Source of the DNA: CALIKS01 sp964440295
GTDB lineage: Archaea > Thermoproteota > Nitrososphaeria_A > Caldarchaeales > Calditenuaceae
Reading direction: 5' to 3'
NCBI GenBank assembly: GCA_964440295.1
Contig: CAYTRT010000002.1
Location: forward strand, 13,987 to 77,986
DNA length: 64,000 nucleotides
Shown here in pieces: positions 1-9,441 of this stretch. Positions within the stretch are counted from its first letter, which is position 1. Each line of letters opens with the position of its first letter. A model generated the notes under the pieces. That model ran no database searches. It saw only the letters and a list, made by a program, of their open reading frames with translations, and had not been told where the DNA came from. Made by a program: the position numbers and the translations under genes.

Positions 1-1044
1 AAATGCACTGGCTGCGGCACTTGTGTTGAAAGATGCCCGGTTAAGGTTCCTGACACGTACAATGTTAATCTTAGCCAAAGAAAGGCGATATACATTGAGT
101 ATCCACAGGCAGTTCCTCGGAAGGCAGTTATAGATTATGCCAATTGTTTACGGCTGAATCCTCCTCCTGATCTTAGAGAAAAAGCGAAGGGACGACCCCT
201 ATGCGGCGCGTGTGAAAAGGTATGTCCAGCCAAGGCAATAGACTATGGTCAGCAACCAGAGATTATTGAATTAAATGTTGCCGCGATAATACTGGCTACA
301 GGAGTAGACCTTTACGACGCTCGCAACATTCCTGAGTACGGATACGGCAAGTTCCAAAACGTTTATACACACCTTGAGTTTGAGAGGCTAATATCGTCAA
401 CAGGACCCACAAATGGACACTTAGTTAGGAGATCGGACGGAAAAACACCTAGAAAAATAGCTTGGATACAGTGTGTGGGATCAAGAGATATTAGGTTTAA
501 CCATTACTGCTCCGCGTTCTGCTGTATGGCGGCTACGAAGCAGGCCATTATTGCTAAGGAACACGTGCCAGAAGTGGAAACCGTTATTTACTACATGGAC
601 ATGAGGGCCTTTGGAAAAGGATTTTTCGAATTTTATAGAAGAGCAGTAACTGAGTATGGGGTCAAGTATATTAGGGGGAAGGTCGTCAAGATAACCGAGA
701 GACCTGATAGCAAGAATTTAGTACTGTTTTATGAAGATACGCTCCATAGTTATATGATGAAAGATGAGTTTGATATGGTTGTCCTATCAGTAGCGATTAG
801 GCCAAATAAAGTTGCTTCATTCCCCGTTAAGACTGATAAAGGAGGCTTCGTCCAGCTTATGGATCCCTATTTAGATACTGTTTCAACGACTATGGAAGGT
901 ATATTTGTAATTGGAGGAGCAGCAGAGGCTAGGGACATTCCTGACTCAGTTGTAATGGCCAGCGCAGCCGCAATAAAAGCCGCAACAATTGCGAGGAAAG
1001 CTGTGATGAGTCAACCAATCACTATCAGGGGTGAAGCGATATGA
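1..1044 (+). CDS. hdrA: HdrA-like heterodisulfide reductase subunit A, C-terminal part (cut by window start)
   Basis: The frame is open from base 1, so the 5' end lies outside the window; 347 residues are visible. It starts inside a ferredoxin-type cluster (CTGCGTCVERCP), followed by a second cluster (CGACEKVCPAKAI), then the HdrA-typical CVGSRD segment with further cysteines (YCSAFCC), and ends in a FAD/NAD-binding half (FVIGGAAEA, residues about 300-310). HdrA carries FAD and several 4Fe-4S clusters and splits electron flow between a hydrogenase and other acceptors in the cytoplasm. Its stop overlaps the start of a second, complete HdrA by 4 bases, so the two are co-translated. Family call is firm. 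Its exact partner is inferred from the adjoining hydrogenase genes. Confidence 0.9.
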   Translation, partial: KCTGCGTCVERCPVKVPDTYNVNLSQRKAIYIEYPQAVPRKAVIDYANCLRLNPPPDLREKAKGRPLCGACEKVCPAKAIDYGQQPEIIELNVAAIILATGVDLYDARNIPEYGYGKFQNVYTHLEFERLISSTGPTNGHLVRRSDGKTPRKIAWIQCVGSRDIRFNHYCSAFCCMAATKQAIIAKEHVPEVETVIYYMDMRAFGKGFFEFYRRAVTEYGVKYIRGKVVKITERPDSKNLVLFYEDTLHSYMMKDEFDMVVLSVAIRPNKVASFPVKTDKGGFVQLMDPYLDTVSTTMEGIFVIGGAAEARDIPDSVVMASAAAIKAATIARKAVMSQPITIRGEAI

Positions 1045-2978
1045 GTGAGGAGCCTAGGGTTGGAGTCTTCATATGCCATTGCGGACTGAACATTGCCGCA
1101 AGAGTAGACGTTAAAGCAGTCAGCGAATACGCGAAAACCCTTCCAAACGTGATAGTAAGTCATGACTATGTTTTTATGTGTTCAACTGTTGGGCAAGAAT
1201 TGATAAAGGAGGAGATAAAGAAACATAATCTAAATAGGGTAGTGGTGGCGGCATGTTCACCGTCAATGCACGAACCAACATTCAGGGCAGCAATTGAAAG
1301 CGCAGGACTAAACAAGTACTTATTAGAGATGGCTAACATTAGGGAGCATTGCTCTTGGGCTCATTCCGACAAGGAGGCAGCGACAGAGAAGGCCAAAGAC
1401 CTAGTTAGGATGGCGGTTGCTAAGGCTCGTCTCCTAGAACCTTTAGAAGAAATAGAATTTCAGGCCAGCCCAACGGCATTAGTTTTGGGAGGAGGGGTTG
1501 CAGGGATGAGAGCTGCAATCGACCTAGCAGAGTATGGGTTCGATGTGTACTTGGTTGATAAGAGCCCGACCCTCGGAGGCAGGGCTGCATTAACTGGATG
1601 GCTTGAAAGTGATAAGAGGGGAGCTGATGTCGTAAATAATTTGATCAATAAAATCGCCGAAAATGAAAATATTCATGTATTCACAAACGCTGAGCTGGTT
1701 GAGTTTAGTGGTTTTCCTGGCAACTTTACTGCAAAGATTAGAGTAAATCCGCGGTACGTAAATGAAAGATGTGTTCTATGTGGAGAGTGTGAAGCTGAGT
1801 GTCCGATTGAAGTTGCAAACGAGTATCAATATGGATTATCTAGGAGAAAAGCTATCTTTTTCCCATTCAAAGCTGCGTATCCGCCAATGTATGTTATAGA
1901 TCAGAGAGTGTGTATTAGGTGTGGTGAGTGTGTTAAGGCCTGTAGATATGACGCCATCAATCTGAATGAACAGCCAGCTATATTGGAGCTTAAGGTTGGA
2001 GCATTGATAATTGCGACGGGCTACGATCCCTATCAACCTCCCAAAGGAGAATACGCGTACGGCCTGCACAGCAATATAATTACTCTGTTTCAGTTGGAAA
2101 GATTGTTAGATAAGGATGGCCCGACGCAGGGAAAGCTAATAATTGGGGGATCCATACCGAGGAGGATAGCATTTATCCTCTGCGTTGGATCCCGCAACAC
2201 AACCCCAAACTCTAGGGACTATTGTTCGAGGATGTGCTGCACATCCACGCTGATAAATGCAATTAAGATAAAGGAGAGATACCCGTCTACGGATGTTTAT
2301 GTATTATACCAAGATATCAATACTTACGGAAACGACGAAAGCCTTTATGAGCAGGCTGGAGAGAAACTTGTCAAGTTCGTCAAGTTCGAAGACCCACCGG
2401 TAGTTGATATAGGTCCTGAGGGATTAGTCGTAGAGGTTAGGGAAGTCACCATTCAGGAGGATATAAGCATTCCAGTAGACGCGATTGTTTTGTCCGTGGG
2501 AATGGTTCCTAGACGAGACGTAACGGACCTAATCTCAATCACTAGAGTAAGTTGTGGTACAGATGGATTCCTCAGAGAGGCGCATCTTAAGCTTAACCCA
2601 GTCGAGGCACCTACCTCCGGCATATTTCTAGCAGGCGCCGTAACCGGCCCCAAAAACATAATCGAAAGCATTAGAGCAGGCAGTGCTAGTGCTTCTAAAG
2701 TCGCCGCACTATTATCGAAAGGAAAAGTAAGGACTGAGCCATATACTGCTAGTGTCAACGAAGAAAGATGCAGTGGCTGCAGAATTTGCATTGGTGTATG
2801 CCCCTACAAAGCAATCACTCTCAGAGAGATTGATGGAAGAAAAGTTGCATATGTTGAGAAGGCCTTATGTATGGGTTGTGGAACTTGCTCAGCTGCCTGC
2901 CCATCAGGCGCGATGCAGCAATACAGTTTCAAGGACAGACAGATTATAGAACAGACAATAGCCGCGATAAGGAGGTAG
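1041..2978 (+). CDS. hdrA: HdrA-like heterodisulfide reductase subunit A (second copy)
   Basis: A complete 645-residue HdrA. The N-terminal domain carries the CHCG motif (residues about 13-16) and CSP segment; a Rossmann FAD site follows (GGGVAGMRAA, about 150). Two ferredoxin clusters sit at about 245-300 (CVLCGECEAECP, CIRCGECVKACR), then the CVGSR and YCSRMCC cysteines at about 385-405. The C terminus adds a two-cluster ferredoxin domain (CSGCRICIGVCP, CMGCGTCSAACP). It lies directly upstream of MvhD, MvhG and MvhA, the usual partners that pass hydrogen-derived electrons to HdrA. No HdrB or HdrC gene is in the window, so the final electron acceptor is unknown. Two adjacent HdrA genes are less common than one. 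Confidence 0.93.
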   Translation: MSEEPRVGVFICHCGLNIAARVDVKAVSEYAKTLPNVIVSHDYVFMCSTVGQELIKEEIKKHNLNRVVVAACSPSMHEPTFRAAIESAGLNKYLLEMANIREHCSWAHSDKEAATEKAKDLVRMAVAKARLLEPLEEIEFQASPTALVLGGGVAGMRAAIDLAEYGFDVYLVDKSPTLGGRAALTGWLESDKRGADVVNNLINKIAENENIHVFTNAELVEFSGFPGNFTAKIRVNPRYVNERCVLCGECEAECPIEVANEYQYGLSRRKAIFFPFKAAYPPMYVIDQRVCIRCGECVKACRYDAINLNEQPAILELKVGALIIATGYDPYQPPKGEYAYGLHSNIITLFQLERLLDKDGPTQGKLIIGGSIPRRIAFILCVGSRNTTPNSRDYCSRMCCTSTLINAIKIKERYPSTDVYVLYQDINTYGNDESLYEQAGEKLVKFVKFEDPPVVDIGPEGLVVEVREVTIQEDISIPVDAIVLSVGMVPRRDVTDLISITRVSCGTDGFLREAHLKLNPVEAPTSGIFLAGAVTGPKNIIESIRAGSASASKVAALLSKGKVRTEPYTASVNEERCSGCRICIGVCPYKAITLREIDGRKVAYVEKALCMGCGTCSAACPSGAMQQYSFKDRQIIEQTIAAIRR

Positions 2979-2984
2979 TAGAAA

Positions 2985-3413
2985 ATGGGCGTCAACAATT
3001 ATGAGCCTAGAATTGTCGTGTTTGCATGTAACTGGTGTACCTATGCTGCCGTAGATTTGGCAGGGACGAGCAGGATGCAATATCCACCCAACGTCAGAGT
3101 GATTAGAGTCATGTGTTCTGGGAGAATTGATCCCCAGTTCGTCCTCACGGCGTTTAAGCAGGGCGCCGATGGAGTAATCGTCGCAGGATGCCACCCGCCC
3201 TCAGATTGCCACTACATCAGTGGAAACATAAAGGCCCTGAGAAGATACACCTTATTCAGAAGACTACTAGACGAGCTAGGAATAGAGAAGGAGAGATTTA
3301 GGCTTGAGTGGATATCAGCATCAGAAGCAAATAAATGGGTTAAGGTAGTCAATGAAATGGTTGAAGATCTGAAAAGATTAGGACCCATTAAAATGGAGGT
3401 GGGAGCAGTATGA
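2985..3413 (+). CDS. mvhD: MvhD-type iron-sulfur subunit linking hydrogenase to HdrA
   Basis: A 142-residue protein of the MvhD/FrhD delta family, which carries a 2Fe-2S cluster and bridges the NiFe hydrogenase to HdrA. Visible family features are the N-terminal FACNWC motif, the MCSGRIDP segment near residue 45 and the GCHPPSDCHY motif near residue 70. The gene starts 6 bases after hdrA and overlaps mvhG by 4 bases, as expected for a complex made in fixed ratio. Confidence 0.93.
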   Translation: MGVNNYEPRIVVFACNWCTYAAVDLAGTSRMQYPPNVRVIRVMCSGRIDPQFVLTAFKQGADGVIVAGCHPPSDCHYISGNIKALRRYTLFRRLLDELGIEKERFRLEWISASEANKWVKVVNEMVEDLKRLGPIKMEVGAV

Positions 3414-4396
3414 GCTCACGTCCAAAAGTTGCATTTTACTGGTGTGCAAGCTGCGGCGGATGCGAAGAAGCGGTAGTAGACCTTGCAGAGAAAATACTAG
3501 ATGTGGTCAATCTGGTAGACATTGTTTTTTGGCCCGTGGCGATGGACTTTAAAGTATCGGACGTCGAAGCATTGCCCGACGGGGCAATAATTGCAAGCTT
3601 CATTAACGGCGGGGTTAGGTTAGCCGAGCACGAGAAAGTAGTAAAGCTGCTGAGGCAAAAGTCTAAGCTCGTAGTGGCGTATGGCGCGTGTGCTTGCTGG
3701 GGCGGAATTCCAGGACTCGCCAACATTTATAGACTAGAGGAGGTGCTTGAGAGAGCTTACGTCACCACGCCCACTACAATTAACCCTGAAAGGGTAATGC
3801 CTTCTCAGTCAGGTTGGGTTGAAGTAAACGGTGCGAGAATAGAGGTGCCGAAGCTCTTACCCAGCTTAAGACCACTCGACGAAGTCATAGATGTTGATTA
3901 CTATGTGCCGGGATGCCCACCAACACCAGAGGTGACGTGGAACGCAATTGAAGCATTACTGTCAGGAAAACTACCAGCCAAGGGATCCGTGATAGGCGCT
4001 GGTAGTAGGTCACTTTGTGATGAGTGTCCACTCAACAAGACAAAGCCGGAAAATGTGCTCATCAAGGAGTTTAAGAGGGTTATAGATTTCGTTCCGAAGC
4101 CTGACGAGTGTCTCTTGGTTCAGGGCATGCCCTGCCTGGGACCAGTAACGAGAGGGGGATGTGGCGCCCTATGCGTCAAGGCAAACATGCCATGCACAGG
4201 ATGCTTCGGCCCACTAGACGACATTCATGACTATGGAGGAAAGGCAATATCGTTTCTAGGAAGCATACTAGACCTAGAAGACGAAGAGCAGATTCGGAGA
4301 GAGATTTCTAAGCTACCAGATGTGGTTGGATTAGTTTACAAATACTCGCTTGCTAAATCATCATTAAAGAATCTTCTTAGGAGTGAGAGAAAATGA
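3410..4396 (+). CDS. mvhG: NiFe hydrogenase small subunit, MvhG type (group 3c-like)
   Basis: A 328-residue electron-transfer subunit. The N terminus has the proximal-cluster motif CASCGGCEE (residues about 12-20), followed by GACACWGG (about 103) and PGCPPTPE (about 170), all of which bind the proximal 4Fe-4S cluster. A C-terminal cysteine-rich segment (CDECPLNK, GGCGALC, CTGCFGP) would hold two more clusters. There is no Tat signal, so it is cytoplasmic. It overlaps mvhD and mvhA by 4 bases each. Confidence 0.92.
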   Translation: MSSRPKVAFYWCASCGGCEEAVVDLAEKILDVVNLVDIVFWPVAMDFKVSDVEALPDGAIIASFINGGVRLAEHEKVVKLLRQKSKLVVAYGACACWGGIPGLANIYRLEEVLERAYVTTPTTINPERVMPSQSGWVEVNGARIEVPKLLPSLRPLDEVIDVDYYVPGCPPTPEVTWNAIEALLSGKLPAKGSVIGAGSRSLCDECPLNKTKPENVLIKEFKRVIDFVPKPDECLLVQGMPCLGPVTRGGCGALCVKANMPCTGCFGPLDDIHDYGGKAISFLGSILDLEDEEQIRREISKLPDVVGLVYKYSLAKSSLKNLLRSERK

Positions 4397-5853
4397 AGGA
4401 AGTGGTAATAGACCCAATTACTAGGCTTGAAGGACACGGAAAGATAGTCATAATAATGAATGAAGAGGGCAATGTTGATCATGCATACATTCAGATACCG
4501 GAGCTTAGAGGATTTGAAAAGTTCGCGGAAGGAAGGGCAGCAGAAGACATGCCACAGATTACAGAAAGGATTTGCGGTGTGTGCCCAATGGCGCATCACA
4601 TGGCCTCGACAAAGACTCTTGATGACCTGTACAAATGTACACCCACGCCGACTGCAAGGAAGATCAGAGAATTGATGTATAACATCTTCATGCTTGAGGA
4701 CCATGCCCTCCATGTGTACATACTCGGCGGCCCCGACTTCATAGTCGGCCCAACTTCGCCAAAAGAAGAAAGAAACATATTAGGAGTAATTAACAAGGTC
4801 GGTAAGGAAAATGTATTAAAAGTAATATCGATGCGTAAAAAACTACGAGAAGTCAACCTTATGCTTGGGGGTAAGACTATACACCCGGTTGCAGGAGTGC
4901 CGGGAGGAGTTTCTAGACCGATCAAAGATGGTGAGATTGAAAAGATTAAGCAGGTAGCAAGTGAGTCCGTCGAGTTTGCAAGATTCACTCTAAAGTTGTT
5001 TAAGGACTTGGTGCTGAAGAATGATCAGTATTTCAAGCTGATTACGAGTGATGCTTATACGCATCGAACCTACTATATGGGCCTGGTTGACGAGAAGAAC
5101 CGCCTCAATTTCTACGATGGAAAAATAAGAGTAGTAGACCCCAAGGGTAGTGAATACGCAAAATTTGACGTACATCAATATTACGATTACATTGCTGAAC
5201 ATGTAGAGCCTTGGACATACATCAAGTTTACATATCTTAAGAATATAGGATGGAGGGGATTCATTGATGGAGAGAACAGCGGTATATACAGTGTAGCACC
5301 ACTCGCCAGGCTAAACGTCTCTGACTCGCTGGCTACGCCTGAGGCGCAGGCTGCATTTGAAGAAATGGTGTCAATGCTAGGTAAGCCCATTCACCACACC
5401 TTGGCTAACCACTGGGCCAGAGTCATCGAGATGATCTATGCCGCGGAAAGGATTCAGGAACTAGCAAACGATCCAGAAATAACTGATACAAATATCCGTA
5501 ACATTCCTAAACATACTCCGAGCGAGGGAATGGGGGTCACAGAAGCGCCAAGAGGCACACTCATACATCACTATAAGACAGATGAAAAAGGAGTAGTGAA
5601 GCAAGCAAACCTCATAGTTGCCACGCAGAATAATGCCGCAAGGATTGCCTTGTCTATTGATAAGGCAGCTAAACACCTGATCCGTCAGGGCCAGATAAAT
5701 GATGGATTACTGAACATGGTAGAGATGGCCTTCAGGGCCTATGATCCATGCCACGCATGCGGGACGCACACGCTGCCAGGCAACATGCCAATTATCGTAT
5801 ACATATATGATACGAGTGGCAAACTACTTAACGTGGTTAGACATAATTTATAA
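4393..5853 (+). CDS. mvhA: NiFe hydrogenase large catalytic subunit, MvhA type
   Basis: A 486-residue subunit holding the NiFe active site. The first cysteine pair is in RICGVCPMAHH (residues about 58-68) and the second in DPCHACGTH (about 453-461). After the final His there are about 25 extra residues, the tail normally removed by a maturation protease, and a protease gene follows directly. Spacing and family point to the cytoplasmic group 3c hydrogenase that works with HdrA. It may consume or produce hydrogen; the sequence does not decide this. Confidence 0.94.
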   Translation: MKEVVIDPITRLEGHGKIVIIMNEEGNVDHAYIQIPELRGFEKFAEGRAAEDMPQITERICGVCPMAHHMASTKTLDDLYKCTPTPTARKIRELMYNIFMLEDHALHVYILGGPDFIVGPTSPKEERNILGVINKVGKENVLKVISMRKKLREVNLMLGGKTIHPVAGVPGGVSRPIKDGEIEKIKQVASESVEFARFTLKLFKDLVLKNDQYFKLITSDAYTHRTYYMGLVDEKNRLNFYDGKIRVVDPKGSEYAKFDVHQYYDYIAEHVEPWTYIKFTYLKNIGWRGFIDGENSGIYSVAPLARLNVSDSLATPEAQAAFEEMVSMLGKPIHHTLANHWARVIEMIYAAERIQELANDPEITDTNIRNIPKHTPSEGMGVTEAPRGTLIHHYKTDEKGVVKQANLIVATQNNAARIALSIDKAAKHLIRQGQINDGLLNMVEMAFRAYDPCHACGTHTLPGNMPIIVYIYDTSGKLLNVVRHNL

Positions 5854-5859
5854 TCAGTC

Positions 5860-6351
5860 GTGAAGATGGCAGTTCTTTTCCTCGGTAACCCGATTTTTAA
5901 GGACGATGCGATCGGTATAGAGGTTGGGAAAAGATTATTGGATAAACTTGAAAATTTGGGTATAGAGGTTTTCATCTTAGAGAGGACTGGGCTCTCGCTC
6001 CTAGACTATATTTTAGGATATGATAGCGTCGTAATTGTTGATAGCTTTAAAAGTAATCAACACCCTATAGGAGATGTTTATGAGCTGCCCCAAGATTCAC
6101 TAATGCCGCAGAAAATATTCTCACTACATTATGCTGGACTGCCAGAGGCACTGATGGCTATTCACGCGTTAAAACCCGCTCAACCTACTACAATTCACAT
6201 AGTCGCCATAGAAACAAATGATCCCTATACGATTTCTGAAGAAATGTCCGTAGAAATTTCTAATAAGCTGGAAACCATAACAAATAACGTCTTTAACATG
6301 ATCATTAAAATAATGAATCGAGGTGTTTTTAATAATTGCAGTCAAGTATAA
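5860..6351 (+). CDS. hycI: Hydrogenase maturation endopeptidase (HycI/HyaD family, M52)
   Basis: A 163-residue protease that trims the C-terminal tail of the large subunit after nickel is inserted. The GNPIFKDDAIG motif at residues about 9-19, the VDSF segment near residue 61 and HYAGLPEAL near residue 88 match the family's nickel-sensing residues. The GTG at 5860 or the ATG at 5866 could be the start. The last 16 bases overlap hypD. Position right after mvhA indicates that MvhA is its substrate. Confidence 0.88.
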   Translation: MKMAVLFLGNPIFKDDAIGIEVGKRLLDKLENLGIEVFILERTGLSLLDYILGYDSVVIVDSFKSNQHPIGDVYELPQDSLMPQKIFSLHYAGLPEALMAIHALKPAQPTTIHIVAIETNDPYTISEEMSVEISNKLETITNNVFNMIIKIMNRGVFNNCSQV

Positions 6352-7559
6352 GAGTGATTGAGGATGCATTCCGAAATAATCGGGAACTTGCATCATCATT
6401 GGTTAAGATAATTGAGAAATATGCTGAGAAAATTGATAAAGAACAGCTGAGTGGCAGCGCGCCCATCAAGATTATGCATTTCTGCGGTACGCATGAATGG
6501 ACAATAACGCACTACGGCCTGAGAAGCTTACTGCCGCAAAACGTTGAACTCGTAGCCGGCCCGGGATGTCCCGTGTGTGTTGTACCGTCAAATTACATAG
6601 ACTTGTCTATTAAACTCTCGCTTGAAGGATGCGTAGTTTACACTTATGGTGATGCCTTACGGCTTCCTTCCAACAAGCCTAAATCACAGGCTAGGTCGTT
6701 GCTCGAGGCGAAGGCAGTTGGAGGAGAAGTCAAAGTAGTGTATTCCTTCTTGGATGCAGTTAGAGATGCAAAGACTCATAGTAGGGACAGTGTGTTTCTA
6801 GGGATAGGCTTTGAGACAGTGCTACCCATGTATGGATTTTTATTCCACAAAAAAGAAGTACCAACAAATCTTAAGTTTTTAAGTCTTGTCCGCCTCACAC
6901 CGCCGGCAATGAAGTATACTATCAAGCTGTATAAAGAGAGGGGACTGCTTCCAATAATGGGAATCATAGCGCCCGGACACGTTTCAACCGTCATCGGTGG
7001 CGAGGAATGGCGCTTCTTACCTAGGAACTTTAATCTTCCAACCGTAGTTGCAGGCTTCGAGCCGATAGACGTCTTGATGTCTATTGCCTCAATCCTCAAG
7101 ATGATTAATGATAAGAAACCAGACCTAGAAATCGAGTATAAAAGACTAGTTAAGACAGACGGAAACCCGCAAATGAGAAGAGTGATAGAAGAGGTCTTTG
7201 AGCCGGTATATGCTGCATGGAGAGGGATAGGCATGATAGCGAGGAGTGGATTAAAACTTCGCCCGGAGTTTGGACAAGTCTATGACGCCTTCGAGTACTT
7301 CGGCATCAAGGATGTATCGCCATCTGAGTACGTGATGACGCATGCACATTTCGGCGATGCGGGAAGCTATGACGTCCCGCCAAACTGTAGATGCGGCGAG
7401 GTCGTGCTTGGGATATCTAAACCGACAGACTGCCCGTTATTCATGAAGTCATGCACCCCTGAGTCGCCTTGGGGGCCCTGTATGGTTTCTTCAGAGGGGA
7501 CCTGTAACGTCTGGGCAAAATACGGTCAGATGGAGAAGATCAAGATGAAGATAAGGTGA
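6336..7559 (+). CDS. hypD: Hydrogenase maturation protein HypD
   Basis: A 407-residue scaffold protein on which the Fe(CN)2CO group of NiFe hydrogenases is assembled with HypC. Family motifs are clear: FCGTHEWTI near residue 48, GPGCPVCVVP near 75, HVST near 210, and the C-terminal 4Fe-4S site CRCGEVVLG with DCPLF. Length is slightly above the usual 350-380. The start is a TTG at 6336 inside the protease gene. It is followed by a HypC-domain gene with overlapping ends. Confidence 0.95.
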   Translation: MQSSIRVIEDAFRNNRELASSLVKIIEKYAEKIDKEQLSGSAPIKIMHFCGTHEWTITHYGLRSLLPQNVELVAGPGCPVCVVPSNYIDLSIKLSLEGCVVYTYGDALRLPSNKPKSQARSLLEAKAVGGEVKVVYSFLDAVRDAKTHSRDSVFLGIGFETVLPMYGFLFHKKEVPTNLKFLSLVRLTPPAMKYTIKLYKERGLLPIMGIIAPGHVSTVIGGEEWRFLPRNFNLPTVVAGFEPIDVLMSIASILKMINDKKPDLEIEYKRLVKTDGNPQMRRVIEEVFEPVYAAWRGIGMIARSGLKLRPEFGQVYDAFEYFGIKDVSPSEYVMTHAHFGDAGSYDVPPNCRCGEVVLGISKPTDCPLFMKSCTPESPWGPCMVSSEGTCNVWAKYGQMEKIKMKIR

Positions 7560-7564
7560 GAAGT

Positions 7565-8389
7565 ATGTGTTGGGGAACGCCGGGCAAGGTTTTGGAGATA
7601 GACAATGAAAATAAAATAGCCAAGATAGACTTTGGTGGAGTAGTCAGAGAGGCATTAATAGCTATTGATGACCTAAAAGTGGGAGAATTTGTAATGGTTC
7701 ATGCAGGAGTCATAATTGGGAAAATGGATTCAAGAGACGTGGCGGTAAATTTGGCTCTATATTCTGAGCTAGCGGAGATGGCATATAGAGACATGGGACT
7801 CGATGAGGATGAGGCAAGAACCAAGGCAAGGACAGAACTCAATAAATTATTCTCAAATTTAGGAATTGATCCCAAAGGCATCGATGAAGTAAAAAGTCAG
7901 ATAGACGAAAAAGAGGATGATGACGAAAAGTATAGTAAAGTAGAAATTCCAAAAAATGCGTTTAGAAAAGTCTACAGGGTATCCCTCTCCGACACAGATT
8001 ACTTACAAGTCATGCACTACACTAATTACTTCAGATTCTGTGAGAGGTGTCAACAGGAATTATTAGCAAGCGTGGGATTTAGCTATTCAGTCTTGATTCA
8101 TAAATTTGGCCGCTTCATACCTACTGTTGAGACGGGTGGAAAAATTCTTTCACCAGTCAGAATAGACAATGAGATTGAAGTGATTGTCTGGGTCGAGGAG
8201 ATTGGTAGAAAGCACGTGAAGTTCCATAACTTAATATGGAATAGAACTTCTGACAGGCTTGCCGCAGATATTTACACGGTTGGTGTGTGTACGGACACTT
8301 CCATAACAGAGTCGATGGAGCTTCCAGAAGGGTTTGCCAAGGCTCTTGAGCCGTTCATCTATAAGCCCAAAACCGGTGAGGGTTGGTGA
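7565..8389 (+). CDS. hypC: HypC fused to a hotdog-fold (4HBT-type) thioesterase domain
   Basis: A 274-residue two-domain protein. Residues 1-80 are HypC: MCWGTPGKV at the very N terminus (the Cys after Met is the Fe-binding residue), and a compact beta barrel ending in HAGVIIGKMD. A charged linker (about 105-125, EKEDDDEK) leads to a hotdog domain at about 128-260 with the 4HBT pattern (SDTDYLQVMHYTNYFRF, then ETGGKILSPVRIDNEI). I prefer the ATG at 7565 over the upstream in-frame GTG at 7556, because HypC needs Cys at position 2 and GGTGA lies 5 bases upstream. Standard HypC ends near residue 80-95, so the fusion is unusual. The role of the thioesterase part is unknown. Confidence 0.9.
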   Translation: MCWGTPGKVLEIDNENKIAKIDFGGVVREALIAIDDLKVGEFVMVHAGVIIGKMDSRDVAVNLALYSELAEMAYRDMGLDEDEARTKARTELNKLFSNLGIDPKGIDEVKSQIDEKEDDDEKYSKVEIPKNAFRKVYRVSLSDTDYLQVMHYTNYFRFCERCQQELLASVGFSYSVLIHKFGRFIPTVETGGKILSPVRIDNEIEVIVWVEEIGRKHVKFHNLIWNRTSDRLAADIYTVGVCTDTSITESMELPEGFAKALEPFIYKPKTGEGW

Positions 8390-9441
8390 ATAACGTCACG
8401 ATGCTCCATGGCGCTGGTGGAAAATACATGCTGCAGTTCATTCATAAGTACATTCTGAAATATTTCGGCGACCTAGGAAGGGATATTGATGTTCCCCTAC
8501 TTCTATTGGAGGACTCAGCGATCGTTAATGGCATCGCGTTTACGACAGACTCCTACACAGTTCATCCATTGTTCTTCCCTGGCGGAGACATAGGAAGAAT
8601 GGCCGTATGTGGAACGGTAAACGACCTAGCAGTTAAGGGGGCTACGAAAATTCTCGGTATATCGTGCGGACTGATAATAGAGGAGGGCCTCGAACTGTCT
8701 GATGTGGAGCGAGTGTTAAGCAGCATGAGGGCAGCTGCAATCGAGGCAGAGACATCCATAGTTACTGGAGATACAAAAGTAGTTGAGAAGGGACGAGCTG
8801 ACAAACTCTTAATCAACTGTTCCGGGATAGGAGTTCCGGAGGAGGAATTAACGAGCAATTACGAGACAATCAAGAGAAGCAGGAGCGAAGACACTTCGAT
8901 GTGGCTGATAACTAAGAATATTAGGCCTGGAGACAGATTGATAATAAATGGCCCAATCGGCGATCACGCAGTAGCCATATTAACAGCGCGCGGCGAACTA
9001 GGCTTTGAGTCCGATGTAAAGTCAGACAACGCGCCCCTAAACAAACTCATGAGAAAGGCCTTAGAGGTGGGAGGAGTTACTTGCGCAAAAGATCCTACTC
9101 GTGGAGGATTGGCGGGGCTATTGAACGAGTGGGCAGAAAATACGGGACTTGGATTCGTAATTCGTGAAGACTCGATACCGATGAGCCCCGCTGCCAGGGC
9201 TGCCTCCGAACTGCTGGGGATCGACATGCTAGAAGTGGGGAATGAGGGGAAAGTCGTGATGTGTGTCTTGAACGACAAGGCAGAAGAAGTTTTAGAATCC
9301 ATTAAGAGATCGGGCTGGGAGCAGGCAAGCATTATTGGATACGTGACGGACTCGTTCAAAGGTGTGATTCTAGAGACAACTATCGGAGGCAAGAGAATAA
9401 TTCCTCCGCCCATAGGGGACCCGGTACCTAGAATATGCTAA
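8383..9441 (+). CDS. hypE: Hydrogenase maturation protein HypE
   Basis: A 352-residue PurM-like ATPase. HypE dehydrates the carbamoyl group placed on its C-terminal cysteine to a thiocyanate, the source of the cyanide ligands. The protein ends in PRIC, the diagnostic C-terminal cysteine, and has the expected LHGAGGK start, DPTRGGLAG motif near residue 230 and EVGNEGKV near 285. It overlaps the HypC-fusion gene and hypF. Confidence 0.95.
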   Translation: MVNNVTMLHGAGGKYMLQFIHKYILKYFGDLGRDIDVPLLLLEDSAIVNGIAFTTDSYTVHPLFFPGGDIGRMAVCGTVNDLAVKGATKILGISCGLIIEEGLELSDVERVLSSMRAAAIEAETSIVTGDTKVVEKGRADKLLINCSGIGVPEEELTSNYETIKRSRSEDTSMWLITKNIRPGDRLIINGPIGDHAVAILTARGELGFESDVKSDNAPLNKLMRKALEVGGVTCAKDPTRGGLAGLLNEWAENTGLGFVIREDSIPMSPAARAASELLGIDMLEVGNEGKVVMCVLNDKAEEVLESIKRSGWEQASIIGYVTDSFKGVILETTIGGKRIIPPPIGDPVPRIC

